Assembly (NCBI RefSeq): GCF_009208555.1
Contig: NZ_WFLI01000016.1
Span: 62,001-126,000 of the forward strand
DNA length: 64,000 nucleotides
Reading direction: 5' to 3'
Source of the DNA: Janthinobacterium violaceinigrum
Lineage (GTDB): Bacteria > Pseudomonadota > Gammaproteobacteria > Burkholderiales > Burkholderiaceae_D
Positions within the stretch are counted from its first letter, which is position 1, and each line of letters starts with the position of its first letter. The notes beneath the pieces are model-generated. The model did no database searches and was not told the origin of the DNA. It saw only the letters and a program-made list of their open reading frames with translations. The position numbers and the translations under genes were made by a program. Positions 1-8,249 of this stretch are shown one piece after another.

Positions 1-134
1 TGTTCTTGCAGCAGGACACTGGCATTGCGCCAGACGCGCTGCAGGTGGTTGATGTCGTGGGCGCTGTCGTCGCCCAGGCCGGCCGTGGCCAGCGCCAGCA
101 GGCGTGGTTGCCATTGGGAAAGCAAAGAATGCAT
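1..134 (-). CDS. HD-domain phosphohydrolase, YedJ-like (N-terminal fragment)
   Basis: The gene begins at the ATG complementary to 132-134 and runs off the left edge, so only the first 44 codons are visible. The segment SAHDINHLQRVWRNA resembles the first helix of HD-domain metal-dependent phosphohydrolases of the YedJ type, where the AHD..H..RVW pattern supplies the first metal-binding histidine and aspartate. The ribosome binding site is weak. The substrate of this family is not established from what is seen here. The call rests on a short stretch, and the rest of the HD signature would lie outside the window. Confidence 0.55.
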   Translation of the reverse strand, partial: MHSLLSQWQPRLLALATAGLGDDSAHDINHLQRVWRNASVLLQE

Positions 135-311
135 GTTCACAGTCGTAAAAAGCAGGGGCCGCCAGTGTGGCATAAAACGCCGCCGCGCATGCATCCATTG
201 CTTTAAGCACTTGCTTTTTTATTTACTTCTAAGCAGAATGCGCGCCTTGGTATTTTATTGCCTATCAGATATTTTTGAAAAATAATAATTCCACATTGCA
301 AAGGATAACCA

Positions 312-848
312 ATGTCCCGTTATTGGCTGATAGCCGGTTTGTTTCTTGCCTGCGGCCACGCAGCTTCCTGGGCCCAGGAGGCTCCCCGCTATACCTTGAG
401 CGAGGATATGGCGGAGACCGGCACCATCATCAAGCGCAAGGGTGTCAAGGGCAGCATTCCCGTGAATTACAGCTATGCGCAACTGAGCGAGGAACAGAAG
501 CTGAGCGTGCGAGATCAGTACGAGGGTTTGCCGGCCGCGGACGAGCCTCCCTATCCGATCAAGGGCCCGGAGCCGTTCCTGCGCGAAGTGTATGCGGCAC
601 AGCGCATCTTGCAAGTACGGGGCAAGCTGGTGCTGGCGGTGCAGGTCAATAGCAGGGGGGAGGGCAAGGAAGTGGCCATCTTCGAATCACCGGACGACAA
701 GATGGCGAACTTTGCCGCAGCTGCCGCGATCAAGCAGCGCTACAAGCCGGGACTGTGCAGCGGCGTGCCTTGCACCATGGATTTTGTCTATACAGTGTCG
801 TTCAATCTGCCGTCGGAAGAGGATGGCGGGGCGAAGGCGGCACAATAG
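312..848 (+). CDS. Secreted TonB C-terminal-like hypothetical protein
   Basis: This 178-residue protein starts with a signal peptide (hydrophobic core WLIAGLFLACG, likely cut near ASWAQ). Residues about 95-170 (GKLVLAVQVNSRGEGKEVAI, then a helix ending AAIKQRYKPG and a final strand) have the strand-helix-strand look of a TonB C-terminal or periplasmic energy-transducer-like domain, but there is no N-terminal membrane anchor or proline-rich linker as in true TonB. Two cysteines, in LCSGVPC, could form a disulphide. A good AAAGGA ribosome binding site lies just upstream of the ATG. It stands alone, 216 bp ahead of cheW. A periplasmic location is inferred; the function is unknown. Confidence 0.7.
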   Translation: MSRYWLIAGLFLACGHAASWAQEAPRYTLSEDMAETGTIIKRKGVKGSIPVNYSYAQLSEEQKLSVRDQYEGLPAADEPPYPIKGPEPFLREVYAAQRILQVRGKLVLAVQVNSRGEGKEVAIFESPDDKMANFAAAAAIKQRYKPGLCSGVPCTMDFVYTVSFNLPSEEDGGAKAAQ

Positions 849-939
849 CGACACAATAACGGCGGGTATCCAGGCGTGATGCTTTTGCGACAAAGTCAGG
901 TAATCGTGATCTCGCGGAAAGAACGATGCTCTTTTTTAG

Positions 940-990
940 TGCACTGAAAATTTACATGCGGTAACATTGCCGCATTGCAATTTCAGTGCA
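940..990. repeat. Nested inverted repeat upstream of cheW
   Basis: Positions 940-949 (TGCACTGAAA) are perfectly complementary to 981-990 (TTTCAGTGCA). Inside lies a second perfect pair, ATGCGG at 956-961 and CCGCAT at 970-975, around an 8-base loop. An A/T-rich stretch follows towards cheW. It could be an operator dyad, an RNA stem in the cheW leader, or a terminator for the preceding gene, although no run of T follows. Confidence 0.5.
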
Positions 991-1064
991 TTATTTAATA
1001 AATTCCATCTGGGCGCCCAAAGGCCGGTGAGAGGCGCGTCCTGCGACATTCCTAAAGGATTATC

Positions 1065-1556
1065 ATGAACACCATTTCCAGCGACGCTGGCGCAACCGTT
1101 GCCAAGGCTGCCGAATACCTGGCTTTTACCCTGGGCCAGGAAGAGTATGGCATCGACATCCAGAAAGTCAGCGAAATCCGCAGCTATGAAACGCCGACCC
1201 GCATCGCCAACGCGCCCGAGTTCGTCAAGGGCGTGGTCAACCTGCGCGGCATCATCGTGCCGATCGTCGACATGCGCATCAAGTTCAACCTGGGCACGCC
1301 AAGCTACGACCAGTTTACCGTCGTCATCATCCTCAATATCGGCAACCGCGTGGTGGGCATGGTCGTCGACCGCGTCTCCGACGTCACCACCTTGCTGCCG
1401 GAACAGATCAAGCCGGCGCCGGACATGGGCCGCTCGATCAACACGGAATACGTGATCGGCCTGGGCACCATCGACGAGCGCATGCTGATCCTCGTCGATA
1501 TCGACCAGCTGATGTCCAGCGCCGACATGGGTTTGATTGAAAAACTGGCTGCCTAA
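1065..1556 (+). CDS. cheW: Chemotaxis coupling protein CheW
   Basis: A 163-residue CheW-domain protein, the usual length for the family. CheW links chemoreceptors to the histidine kinase CheA in the membrane-associated signalling array. Visible family marks include the N-terminal EYLAFTLGQEEYGIDI strand pair, the NLRGIIVPIVDMR core and GMVVDRVSDV. The start is set by AAAGGA at 1054-1059. It is followed by a strong terminator hairpin and then two chemoreceptor genes; no cheA, cheY or cheR is present here, so this is an accessory chemoreceptor cluster rather than the main chemotaxis operon. Confidence 0.95.
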   Translation: MNTISSDAGATVAKAAEYLAFTLGQEEYGIDIQKVSEIRSYETPTRIANAPEFVKGVVNLRGIIVPIVDMRIKFNLGTPSYDQFTVVIILNIGNRVVGMVVDRVSDVTTLLPEQIKPAPDMGRSINTEYVIGLGTIDERMLILVDIDQLMSSADMGLIEKLAA

Positions 1557-1650
1557 ATTCTTGCTGAAGGTCAGTTAGGTCATGTTTGTAGGGAACAATT
1601 GACCCCAAGCATTGTTTGCTTTTTCTGCAAGGCGCACGCTAGCGCATTTC

Positions 1651-1682
1651 CTGGCGCACGGTTCAGCCGAACCGTGCGCCAG
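1651..1682 (+). terminator. Rho-independent-like terminator after cheW
   Basis: A perfect 14-bp inverted repeat (1651-1664 with 1669-1682, loop AGCC) is followed by a T-rich stretch, TTTCACTT then a further T run. It separates cheW from the first chemoreceptor gene, so the two are probably separate transcripts or joined by read-through. Confidence 0.75.
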
Positions 1683-1798
1683 TTTCACTTGAGTTTCACT
1701 TTTTACGCCCGTTTCGCCACGTCAGCCAGCCAGCGCCCGCCCAGAGCGGGAGCGCCGGCCGGCCGCCACGCCGGCATCCGGGTTTTTAGGATAGTCAC

Positions 1799-3439
1799 AT
1801 GAATGTATTACGCAACGTCAGCATCGGTGTCCGCCTGGGACTCGGTTTTGCCGTGATTTTGCTGTTTTCCATGCTCATTACGGGCATCAGCGTCTGGCGC
1901 CTGCACGACGTGGCCAGCGCCACGCGCGTCATGATGGAGCAGCCGCTGGCCAAGGAACGCTATATTTCCGACTGGTATGGCCGCATCGACAGTGCCGTGC
2001 GCCGCACCATCGCGATTGCCCGCAGCAGCGATACCTCGCTCAGCGGTTATTTCGCCGAAGAATCGAAAGTCTCGTCGGCCAGCTCGGCCGAGCTGCAAAA
2101 GAAGATCGAGGCCTTGATCGACAAGCCCGAGGAAAAAGCCATGTTCGCGGGCTTGCTGGAACAGCGCAAGGTCTACATCGGTTCGCGCGACCAGGTCTAC
2201 AAGCTGAAGGGCGAATCGCAGGCCGACGCGGCCAACGAGGTGTTTGAAAAGACCTTCGTGCCGGCCGCCGCCAAGTACCAGAAGATGGTCTCGGACTTGC
2301 TGGAGCACCAGCGCGCCACGATCGACACGACGGCGCGCGAGATCGACGCCGTCGCCAATACCAGCCGCAACCTGATGCTGGTGCTGGCGGCGCTGGCGCT
2401 GGCCTTTGGCGTCGTCTGCGCCTGGGTCTTGACGACGGGCATCGTGCGCCCCCTGCGCACGGCCGTCGATATCGCCCGCAAGGTGGCCGATGGCGACCTG
2501 ACGGCGCAGATCGACGCCAGCGCCAGGGATGAAACGGGGCAACTGCTGCTGGCCCTGAAGGACATGAACACGAGCCTGCTCAACATCGTCGGCGAAGTGC
2601 GCAGCGGCACGGACAGCATCGCCACGTCCTCGACGCAGATTGCCGCCGGCAACCAGGACCTGTCTTCCCGCACGGAAGAGCAGGCCGGTTCGCTGGAAGA
2701 GACGGCGTCGTCGATGGAAGAGCTGACCAGCACCGTGAAACAGAATGCGGACAATGCGCGCCAGGCGAACCAGTTGGCAGCTTCGGCGGCGCAAGTGGCC
2801 GTCAAGGGCGGCGAAGTGGTGGCGCAGGTGGTGGGTACGATGGAATCGATCAATGCCTCGTCGAACAAGATCGTCGACATCATCAGTGTGATCGACGGCA
2901 TCGCCTTCCAGACGAATATCCTGGCCCTGAACGCAGCCGTGGAAGCGGCGCGCGCGGGCGAGCAGGGCCGTGGCTTTGCCGTGGTGGCATCGGAAGTGCG
3001 CAACCTGGCCCAGCGTTCCGCTTCGGCGGCGAAAGAGATCAAGACCCTGATCGGCGCCTCGGTCGAACAGGTCAACGCGGGCAGCATGCTGGTGGCGCAA
3101 GCCGGTTCGACCATGAACGACATCGTCGACAGCGTGCAGCGCGTGAGCGACATCATCACGGAAATTACGGCGGCCAGCAGCGAGCAAAGCGTGGGCATCG
3201 ACGAGATCAACCGGGCCATCGGCCAGATGGATGCCGTCACGCAGCAAAATGCGGCACTGGTGGAAGAGTCGGCGGCCGCGGCCGAATCGATGCAGCACCA
3301 GGCGCACAACCTGGCGCAAGTGGTCAGCGTCTTCAAACTCAATGGCTTACAGGCCGGCGCCGGCGGCGTGCCTGGCATAAAGCCGGCGCAGAAACGCCCG
3401 GCAGCGCCGCAGACTGCCTTGCGCATCGGCACCCGCTGA
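1799..3439 (+). CDS. Methyl-accepting chemotaxis protein (first of tandem pair)
   Basis: A 546-residue transmembrane chemoreceptor. Residues about 10-30 form the first membrane segment ([17 protein letters not shown]); 31-190 is a periplasmic four-helix-bundle sensor; about 192-215 is the second membrane segment ([18 protein letters not shown]); a HAMP domain follows ([19 protein letters not shown]), then a long cytoplasmic coiled coil with the conserved hairpin tip [20 protein letters not shown]. No C-terminal NWETF-type tether for CheR/CheB is present. The ATG is preceded by AGGA. Its ligand is unknown. The signalling half is almost identical to that of the next gene. Confidence 0.93.
   Translation: MNVLRNVSIGVRLGLGFAVILLFSMLITGISVWRLHDVASATRVMMEQPLAKERYISDWYGRIDSAVRRTIAIARSSDTSLSGYFAEESKVSSASSAELQKKIEALIDKPEEKAMFAGLLEQRKVYIGSRDQVYKLKGESQADAANEVFEKTFVPAAAKYQKMVSDLLEHQRATIDTTAREIDAVANTSRNLMLVLAALALAFGVVCAWVLTTGIVRPLRTAVDIARKVADGDLTAQIDASARDETGQLLLALKDMNTSLLNIVGEVRSGTDSIATSSTQIAAGNQDLSSRTEEQAGSLEETASSMEELTSTVKQNADNARQANQLAASAAQVAVKGGEVVAQVVGTMESINASSNKIVDIISVIDGIAFQTNILALNAAVEAARAGEQGRGFAVVASEVRNLAQRSASAAKEIKTLIGASVEQVNAGSMLVAQAGSTMNDIVDSVQRVSDIITEITAASSEQSVGIDEINRAIGQMDAVTQQNAALVEESAAAAESMQHQAHNLAQVVSVFKLNGLQAGAGGVPGIKPAQKRPAAPQTALRIGTR
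2640..3340 (+). repeat. Homogenised direct repeat, copy in first chemoreceptor
   Basis: This segment encodes the cytoplasmic signalling domain and is nearly identical at the DNA level to about 4367-5067, with only scattered silent differences and at least one uninterrupted stretch of more than 150 bases near 3080-3250. It marks a tandem duplication followed by gene conversion or strong purifying selection. Confidence 0.85.
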
Positions 3440-3446
3440 TGCCGCC

Positions 3447-3467
3447 GCGGCTGCCGCGGGCAGCCGC
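3447..3467 (+). terminator. Hairpin between the two chemoreceptor genes
   Basis: GCGGCTGCC at 3447-3455 pairs perfectly with GGCAGCCGC at 3459-3467. A pyrimidine-rich run ending in CTTTTTA lies about 20 bases further on. It is probably a weak terminator or partial attenuator. Confidence 0.5.
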
Positions 3468-3525
3468 TGTCCCCTTCGCTGTTCCCTTTTTATATAGTCT
3501 GGTTCCGCTTTTTTAGGATATTCAC

Positions 3526-5172
3526 ATGAATTTGTTAAGAAACGTCAGTATTGGTGTGCGCCTCGGCCTGGGTTTTGCCGTGATTTTGCTGTTTTCCATG
3601 CTGATCACGGGCATCAGCGTGTGGCGTCTGCATGACGTGGCCATGGCCACGCGCAGCATGATGGAACTGCCGCTGGCCAAGGAGCGCTATATTTCCGACT
3701 GGTATGCGAAGATCGACAGTGGCGTGCGCCGCACCACGGCCATTGCGCGCAGCAGCGACACGACCCTGGGCGCGTATTTCGCGGAAGAGGCGAAACAGTC
3801 GTCCGTGGTATCGGGCGAGCTGCAAAAGAAAATCGAAGCGCTGATTTCCAGTCCGGAAGAAAAGGAACTGTTCCGCCTGGTGAGCGAGCAGCGCAAGGTC
3901 TACCTCGATTCGCGCGCGCAAGTGTCGAAGCTGAAGGCGGATGGGCAGGAAGCGGAGGCGGAAAAGGCGTTCCAGGGTGTCTTCGTGCTCGGTTCGACCA
4001 AATACCTGAAAGTGGTCAACGACATGCTGCAGCACCAGCGCGCCAGCATCGACGCCACGGCGCGCGAAATCGATGAAGTCGCCAAGACCAGCCGCAACCT
4101 GCTGCTGACCCTGGCCACCCTGGCGCTGGGCTTTGGCGTCGTCTGCGCCTGGCTGCTGACGACAGGCATCGTGCGTCCCCTGCGCACGGCCGTGGAGATC
4201 GCCCGCAAGGTGGCCGATGGCGACTTGACGGCGCAGATCGACGCCAGCGCCAAGGATGAAACGGGGCAACTGCTGCTGGCACTGAAGGACATGAACACGA
4301 GCCTGCTCAACATCGTCAGCGAAGTGCGCACGGGTACGGACAGCATCGCCACGTCCTCGACGGAAATTGCAGCCGGTAATCAGGACCTGTCTTCCCGCAC
4401 GGAAGAGCAGGCCGGTTCCCTGGAAGAGACGGCATCGTCGATGGAAGAGCTGACCAGCACCGTGAAACAGAATGCGGACAATGCGCGCCAGGCGAACCAG
4501 TTGGCGGCTTCGGCGGCACAGGTGGCCGTCAAGGGTGGCGAAGTGGTGGCGCAGGTGGTGGGCACGATGGAATCGATCAATGCCTCGTCGAACAAGATCG
4601 TCGACATCATCAGCGTCATCGACGGCATCGCCTTCCAGACGAATATCCTGGCCCTGAATGCGGCCGTGGAAGCGGCGCGCGCGGGCGAGCAGGGCCGCGG
4701 CTTTGCCGTCGTGGCATCCGAAGTGCGCAACTTGGCCCAGCGCTCCGCTTCGGCGGCGAAAGAGATCAAGACCCTGATCGGCGCCTCGGTCGAGCAAGTC
4801 AACGCGGGCAGCATGCTGGTGGCGCAAGCCGGTTCGACCATGAACGACATCGTCGACAGCGTGCAGCGCGTGAGCGACATCATCACGGAAATTACGGCGG
4901 CCAGCAGCGAGCAAAGCGTGGGCATCGACGAGATCAACCGGGCCATCGGCCAGATGGATGCCGTCACGCAGCAAAATGCGGCGCTGGTGGAAGAGTCGGC
5001 GGCCGCGGCCGAATCGATGCAGCACCAGGCGCACAACCTGGCGCAAGTGGTCAGCGTGTTCAAATTGACTGGCCAGCAGGCCGGTGCCGGCGGCTTGAAG
5101 GCGGTGAGCGGCGGCAAGCGCCCGGCGGCCAAGGCGCCGCAAGAGCCATTGCAGATCGGCCGCGCCGCCTAA
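3526..5172 (+). CDS. Methyl-accepting chemotaxis protein (second of tandem pair)
   Basis: A 548-residue paralogue of the preceding receptor with the same order of parts: N-terminal membrane segment, four-helix periplasmic sensor (about 31-190), second membrane segment, HAMP, and a signalling coiled coil with the same hairpin tip. The periplasmic halves differ at many positions (for example [15 protein letters not shown] against [15 protein letters not shown], with larger changes at 95-175), while roughly 240 residues of the signalling domain are the same apart from a few positions. AGGA precedes the ATG. The gene overlaps the 3' end of the opposing RNase H-like gene by four bases. Confidence 0.93.
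   Translation: MNLLRNVSIGVRLGLGFAVILLFSMLITGISVWRLHDVAMATRSMMELPLAKERYISDWYAKIDSGVRRTTAIARSSDTTLGAYFAEEAKQSSVVSGELQKKIEALISSPEEKELFRLVSEQRKVYLDSRAQVSKLKADGQEAEAEKAFQGVFVLGSTKYLKVVNDMLQHQRASIDATAREIDEVAKTSRNLLLTLATLALGFGVVCAWLLTTGIVRPLRTAVEIARKVADGDLTAQIDASAKDETGQLLLALKDMNTSLLNIVSEVRTGTDSIATSSTEIAAGNQDLSSRTEEQAGSLEETASSMEELTSTVKQNADNARQANQLAASAAQVAVKGGEVVAQVVGTMESINASSNKIVDIISVIDGIAFQTNILALNAAVEAARAGEQGRGFAVVASEVRNLAQRSASAAKEIKTLIGASVEQVNAGSMLVAQAGSTMNDIVDSVQRVSDIITEITAASSEQSVGIDEINRAIGQMDAVTQQNAALVEESAAAAESMQHQAHNLAQVVSVFKLTGQQAGAGGLKAVSGGKRPAAKAPQEPLQIGRAA
4367..5067 (+). repeat. Homogenised direct repeat, copy in second chemoreceptor
   Basis: Partner of the segment at 2640-3340. Because the flanking sensor-domain sequences have diverged more, recombination between the two copies could exchange sensor halves or delete one receptor. 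Confidence 0.85.
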
Positions 5173-5873
5173 ACGGCAAGGGGTGGAGGATCGTCCTCCA
5201 CCCAGCCGGCGATCGCCAGCTGCGACAGCCGGTCCGCCTCGCCATTGCGGTGGCGCGGCAGCCAGCACAGCGTTACATCGTGTAATTGTTCCAGCAGGGC
5301 CACTACGGTGGCCCTCTGCGTTTCCAGTCCCCTGGCGCCTGCCGCCGTCGTTCCCAATACATCGTTGATTACCACCTGGCTGTCGCCGTACAGCAGCAGC
5401 TGCATGGGTGGCGGACGCACGCCGAGTGCCGCCTGCAGCACGGCCGTCAGGGCCGCATATTCCGCTTCGCTGCTGTTGCCATAGCCGACCGCCTCGCTCA
5501 CTTCAATGCGTTCGCCATTCGGCCCCAGCAGCAGGGCGCCGATGCCCAGCTTGCCCGGATTCGGGTGGGCGGAACCGTCGAACCAGCCGCGCCACGCCGA
5601 AGCGGGGCCCGCCGGCTGGCGCCGGGCCGCTTGCGCTTGCTGGCGGTCGCTGATCTTTTGCGCCTTGCGCTGCGCTTCGGCCGCGCGCGCCTGCGCCCGC
5701 GACGCCAGCAGGGCGGCAAGGCCTTGCTGGCCGGCCGCCTGTTCCAGTGTGCGCTGCAGCGCCACGTCGTTGCTGATGCCTTCCTGCGCCGCCAGCCGGC
5801 GCGCCCGGGTCCGCTCGCTCTTGAACGCGGCTGCCTCCAATGTTGCCGACTCCTCTTGCATGGTGCTTTCCAT
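5169..5873 (-). CDS. RNase HI-like protein with N-terminal extension
   Basis: A 234-residue protein whose C-terminal two thirds is an RNase H fold. The four acidic residues of the active site are visible in order: [28 protein letters not shown] and GEADRLS. The first 95 residues are a charged, alanine/arginine/glutamine-rich helical region that is not part of the catalytic fold and may mediate partner or nucleic-acid contacts. The family hydrolyses RNA in RNA-DNA hybrids, but this subgroup (RVT_3-like) is less well characterised than RnhA. The stop overlaps the convergent chemoreceptor gene by four bases. Confidence 0.8.
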   Translation of the reverse strand: MESTMQEESATLEAAAFKSERTRARRLAAQEGISNDVALQRTLEQAAGQQGLAALLASRAQARAAEAQRKAQKISDRQQAQAARRQPAGPASAWRGWFDGSAHPNPGKLGIGALLLGPNGERIEVSEAVGYGNSSEAEYAALTAVLQAALGVRPPPMQLLLYGDSQVVINDVLGTTAAGARGLETQRATVVALLEQLHDVTLCWLPRHRNGEADRLSQLAIAGWVEDDPPPLAV

Positions 5874-5946
5874 AATCGTTGTGCCGCGAATCTACGCGAG
5901 TGCGGCGCGGACCGCAAGGCGGCCTGTGCCATTTTACGTTGTCCGC

Positions 5947-5975
5947 TTGCACGATATAACACGGAGTGATATAGT
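5947..5975 (+). promoter_or_regulatory. Sigma70-type promoter with internal dyad ahead of ndh-like gene
   Basis: TTGCAC at 5947-5952 and TATAGT at 5970-5975 are 17 bases apart. Between and across them, ATAT-N1-AC-N1-C.G-N1-GT-N1-ATAT forms an imperfect dyad (about 5954-5972), the size and position expected for a repressor operator. Since the second gene of this unit is an Rrf2-type regulator, autoregulation by it is a reasonable inference. Confidence 0.6.
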
Positions 5976-6003
5976 CTGCGTTATTAAATCAAGGAGAAAA
6001 AAC

Positions 6004-7212
6004 ATGACACAGCGCATATTGATCATTGGTGCCGGCTTTGCCGGATTGTGGAGTGCCCTGGCTGCCGTGCGCCGCCTGAAGCTGGAAAACGTTGCGGCAG
6101 GCGATATTGAAGTGGCGCTGGTGGCGCCCGAGGCGGTACTGACGATGCGCCCGCGCCTGTACGAGCCGGCGCCGGCCAGCATGGTGGCGCCGCTGCAGCA
6201 ACTGTTCGACGACACGGGCGTGCGCTTCATCGCGGGCAAGGTCGAAGCCATCCGCAGTGCCAGCGACGAGGTCGACATCGTGGCCGCCGACGGCAGCCGT
6301 TCCACCCTGGCCTATGACCGCCTGGTGCTGGCGGCAGGCAGCAGCCTGTTCCGCCCGGAGATTCCGGGCCTGCAAGAATTTGCCTTCAGCGCCGACCAGC
6401 GCGACGACGCGGTGGCGCTCGATGCGCACCTGCACGGGCTGGCCGCGCGTCCCGCATCAGCCGCGCGCAATACGGTCATCGTGGCTGGTGGCGGCTTCAC
6501 GGGCATCGAGCTGGCGGCCGAGCTGCCGGCCCGCCTGCGCGCCATCCTGGGGCAGGATGCCGAGATCAAGGTGATCATCGTCGAGCGGGCGCCCGACATC
6601 GGTCCCGACCTGGGGCCGGGACCGCGTCCCGTGATCGAACAGGCGCTGGCGGAGCTGGGCGTGGAATGCCGGCTCGGTTCAGCCGTGGCCGCCATCGACG
6701 CGGAAGGCTTGACGACGGCCAATGGCGAGCGCATCGAGGCGGCCACCGTGGTGTGGACGGCGGGCGTGCGGGCCAGCGCGCTGACGGCGCAGATTCCCGG
6801 CGACAAGGATGCGGCGGGCCGGCTGCGGGTGGCGAACGACTTGCGCGTGCCAGCTGCAGGCAAGGTCTTTGCCACGGGCGACGCGGCCGTCGCGGCCACG
6901 GACGACGATGGCAATCACACGCTGATGAGCTGCCAGCACGCCATGTTCCTCGGACGTTCCTCGGGCGACAATGCCGTGGCCGATCTGCTGGGGCTGGCCA
7001 CGCGGCCCTACCGCCAGCCGTATTATGTGACGTGCCTGGACCTGGGCGCGTGGGGAGCCGTCGTCACGCAGGGCTGGGGGCGCAAGGTGTGGATGACGGG
7101 CAGCGAAGGCAAGGCCTTGAAGGTGGCCATCAATGGCCGCGTGATCTATCCGCCAGCCGACAGCGCGGCGGCGCTGGCCGCGGCCGATCCCGCGTTCGAG
7201 CTGTCGCTGTAG
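6004..7212 (+). CDS. Type II NADH dehydrogenase-like FAD/NAD(P)-dependent oxidoreductase
   Basis: A 402-residue pyridine-nucleotide-disulphide oxidoreductase fold. The FAD-binding GAGFAGLWSA motif is at the N-terminus, the NAD-binding VIVAGGGFTGIELAAEL motif in the middle and the second FAD signature VFATGDAAVA towards the end. This arrangement is that of non-proton-pumping NADH:quinone oxidoreductases (NDH-2) acting at the inner membrane face. The ATG at 6004 is chosen because AAGGAG lies just upstream and the conserved FAD motif begins at once; an upstream in-frame extension overlaps the promoter. It forms an apparent unit with the Rrf2 regulator 59 bp downstream. Confidence 0.85.
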   Translation: MTQRILIIGAGFAGLWSALAAVRRLKLENVAAGDIEVALVAPEAVLTMRPRLYEPAPASMVAPLQQLFDDTGVRFIAGKVEAIRSASDEVDIVAADGSRSTLAYDRLVLAAGSSLFRPEIPGLQEFAFSADQRDDAVALDAHLHGLAARPASAARNTVIVAGGGFTGIELAAELPARLRAILGQDAEIKVIIVERAPDIGPDLGPGPRPVIEQALAELGVECRLGSAVAAIDAEGLTTANGERIEAATVVWTAGVRASALTAQIPGDKDAAGRLRVANDLRVPAAGKVFATGDAAVAATDDDGNHTLMSCQHAMFLGRSSGDNAVADLLGLATRPYRQPYYVTCLDLGAWGAVVTQGWGRKVWMTGSEGKALKVAINGRVIYPPADSAAALAAADPAFELSL

Positions 7213-7271
7213 CCTTGCGGCTGCAAACGGGGAGTGCTAAAGTCCCCGTTTTGCAACGGAGGAATGGCATC

Positions 7272-7838
7272 ATGGCACATTATGGAAGCGGCACCGAGTA
7301 TGGCTTGCATTGCCTGCTGTATCTGGCGCAGCCGCTTGCCGAGCCTGCCAGCAGCCGCGATCTGGCGGAATTGCAGGGCATTTCCGTCTCGTTCCTGGCA
7401 AAAATCTTCCCCAAGCTGGAGAAGGCGGGCATCGTGACGGCGTCGGAAGGCATACGCGGCGGCTACCAGCTGGCGCGCCCGGCGGGCGACATCAGCGTGC
7501 TTGACGTGGTGGATGCCATCGAAGGTCCGAAACCGCTGTTCGATTGCCAGCAGATCCGCAGCCGCTGCACCCTGTACGAAGGCGAGCCGCCCGGCTGGAT
7601 GACCAGCGGCGTGTGCGGCATCCACGCCTTGATGCTGCGCGCCGAGAAAAGCATGCGCGCCGAGCTGGCCAAGACCACCCTGGCGGACCTGGCGCAAGGC
7701 GTGGGCAGCATGGCGCCGGCCGGCTTTGGCGAGGATTTGCAGGGCTGGTTCAGCGGCCGCGTGCAGGTGCGCAGCGAGGCGCGCATTGCCGCTGTGCGCG
7801 GACCAAAGCCGCGCCGCGTCAAGGACGATGCGGGCTGA
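7272..7838 (+). CDS. Rrf2-family transcriptional regulator with Fe-S-type cysteines
   Basis: A 188-residue protein with the N-terminal winged helix-turn-helix of Rrf2 proteins (YGLHCLLYLA, then ISVSFLAKIFPKLEKAGIV and the wing SEGIRGGYQLARP). Three cysteines in CQQIRSRC followed by VCGIH match the iron-sulphur ligand region of IscR and NsrR. Rrf2 regulators of this sort sense iron-sulphur status, nitric oxide or oxidants. A strong GGAGG lies at 7258-7262. It follows the NDH-2-like gene and probably controls it through the dyad near 5963. The C-terminal tail (about 150-188) is longer than usual and basic. Confidence 0.85.
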   Translation: MAHYGSGTEYGLHCLLYLAQPLAEPASSRDLAELQGISVSFLAKIFPKLEKAGIVTASEGIRGGYQLARPAGDISVLDVVDAIEGPKPLFDCQQIRSRCTLYEGEPPGWMTSGVCGIHALMLRAEKSMRAELAKTTLADLAQGVGSMAPAGFGEDLQGWFSGRVQVRSEARIAAVRGPKPRRVKDDAG

Positions 7839-7871
7839 GACGCCTTTGCCAGGCGCCAAGTCAACATAATC

Positions 7872-8213
7872 TCAGGGTTTCAGCAGCACGGTATCGACCA
7901 GGCTGCCGATCCAGCACGCCACCAGCACGCAAACGGCCACCGTCATGGCGGGGCCGTCATGGGCGGACAGGGCGTCGACTTTTTCCACGATCAGCTGCAC
8001 ATCGAGGGGCAGGGCGCCGCTGTCGATCTGTGCCATGATTTGATCCAATCGTGCCATGATCTGGCGCAACACCAGCACCAATGCGATCAGCGCAGGCACG
8101 GCAAACAGGCAGCCGCGCGCCTTGCGTTTCAATAGGAAATGCCCGCTGCCGGGAAAGACCAACGCGGACAGCAGCAGGGCCTGCGTGCGTTTGGAAAGGG
8201 GGGAGCCGCTCAT
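7872..8213 (-). CDS. Small integral membrane protein
   Basis: A 113-residue protein with hydrophobic stretches at about 11-22, 36-50 and 89-110. The N-terminal FPGSGHFLLKRKARG segment resembles the glycine-rich turn of TM2-like membrane proteins. Between the membrane parts lies a polar amphipathic region (RLDQIMAQIDSGALPLDVQ). It begins 36 bp after the mgtA stop, with AAAGG before the ATG, and is probably co-transcribed with mgtA. Function unknown; a role with the Mg2+ pump is only suggested by position. Confidence 0.65.
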   Translation of the reverse strand: MSGSPLSKRTQALLLSALVFPGSGHFLLKRKARGCLFAVPALIALVLVLRQIMARLDQIMAQIDSGALPLDVQLIVEKVDALSAHDGPAMTVAVCVLVACWIGSLVDTVLLKP

Positions 8214-8249
8214 GCGTGCCTTTGTGAGAAGGAAGAGCGGCCCATCATA

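Noticed and set aside
5506..6003. N-terminal extension of the NDH-2-like protein
   Set aside because: It would overlap the opposing RNase H-like gene and the promoter; the Shine-Dalgarno and FAD motif both favour the start at 6004.
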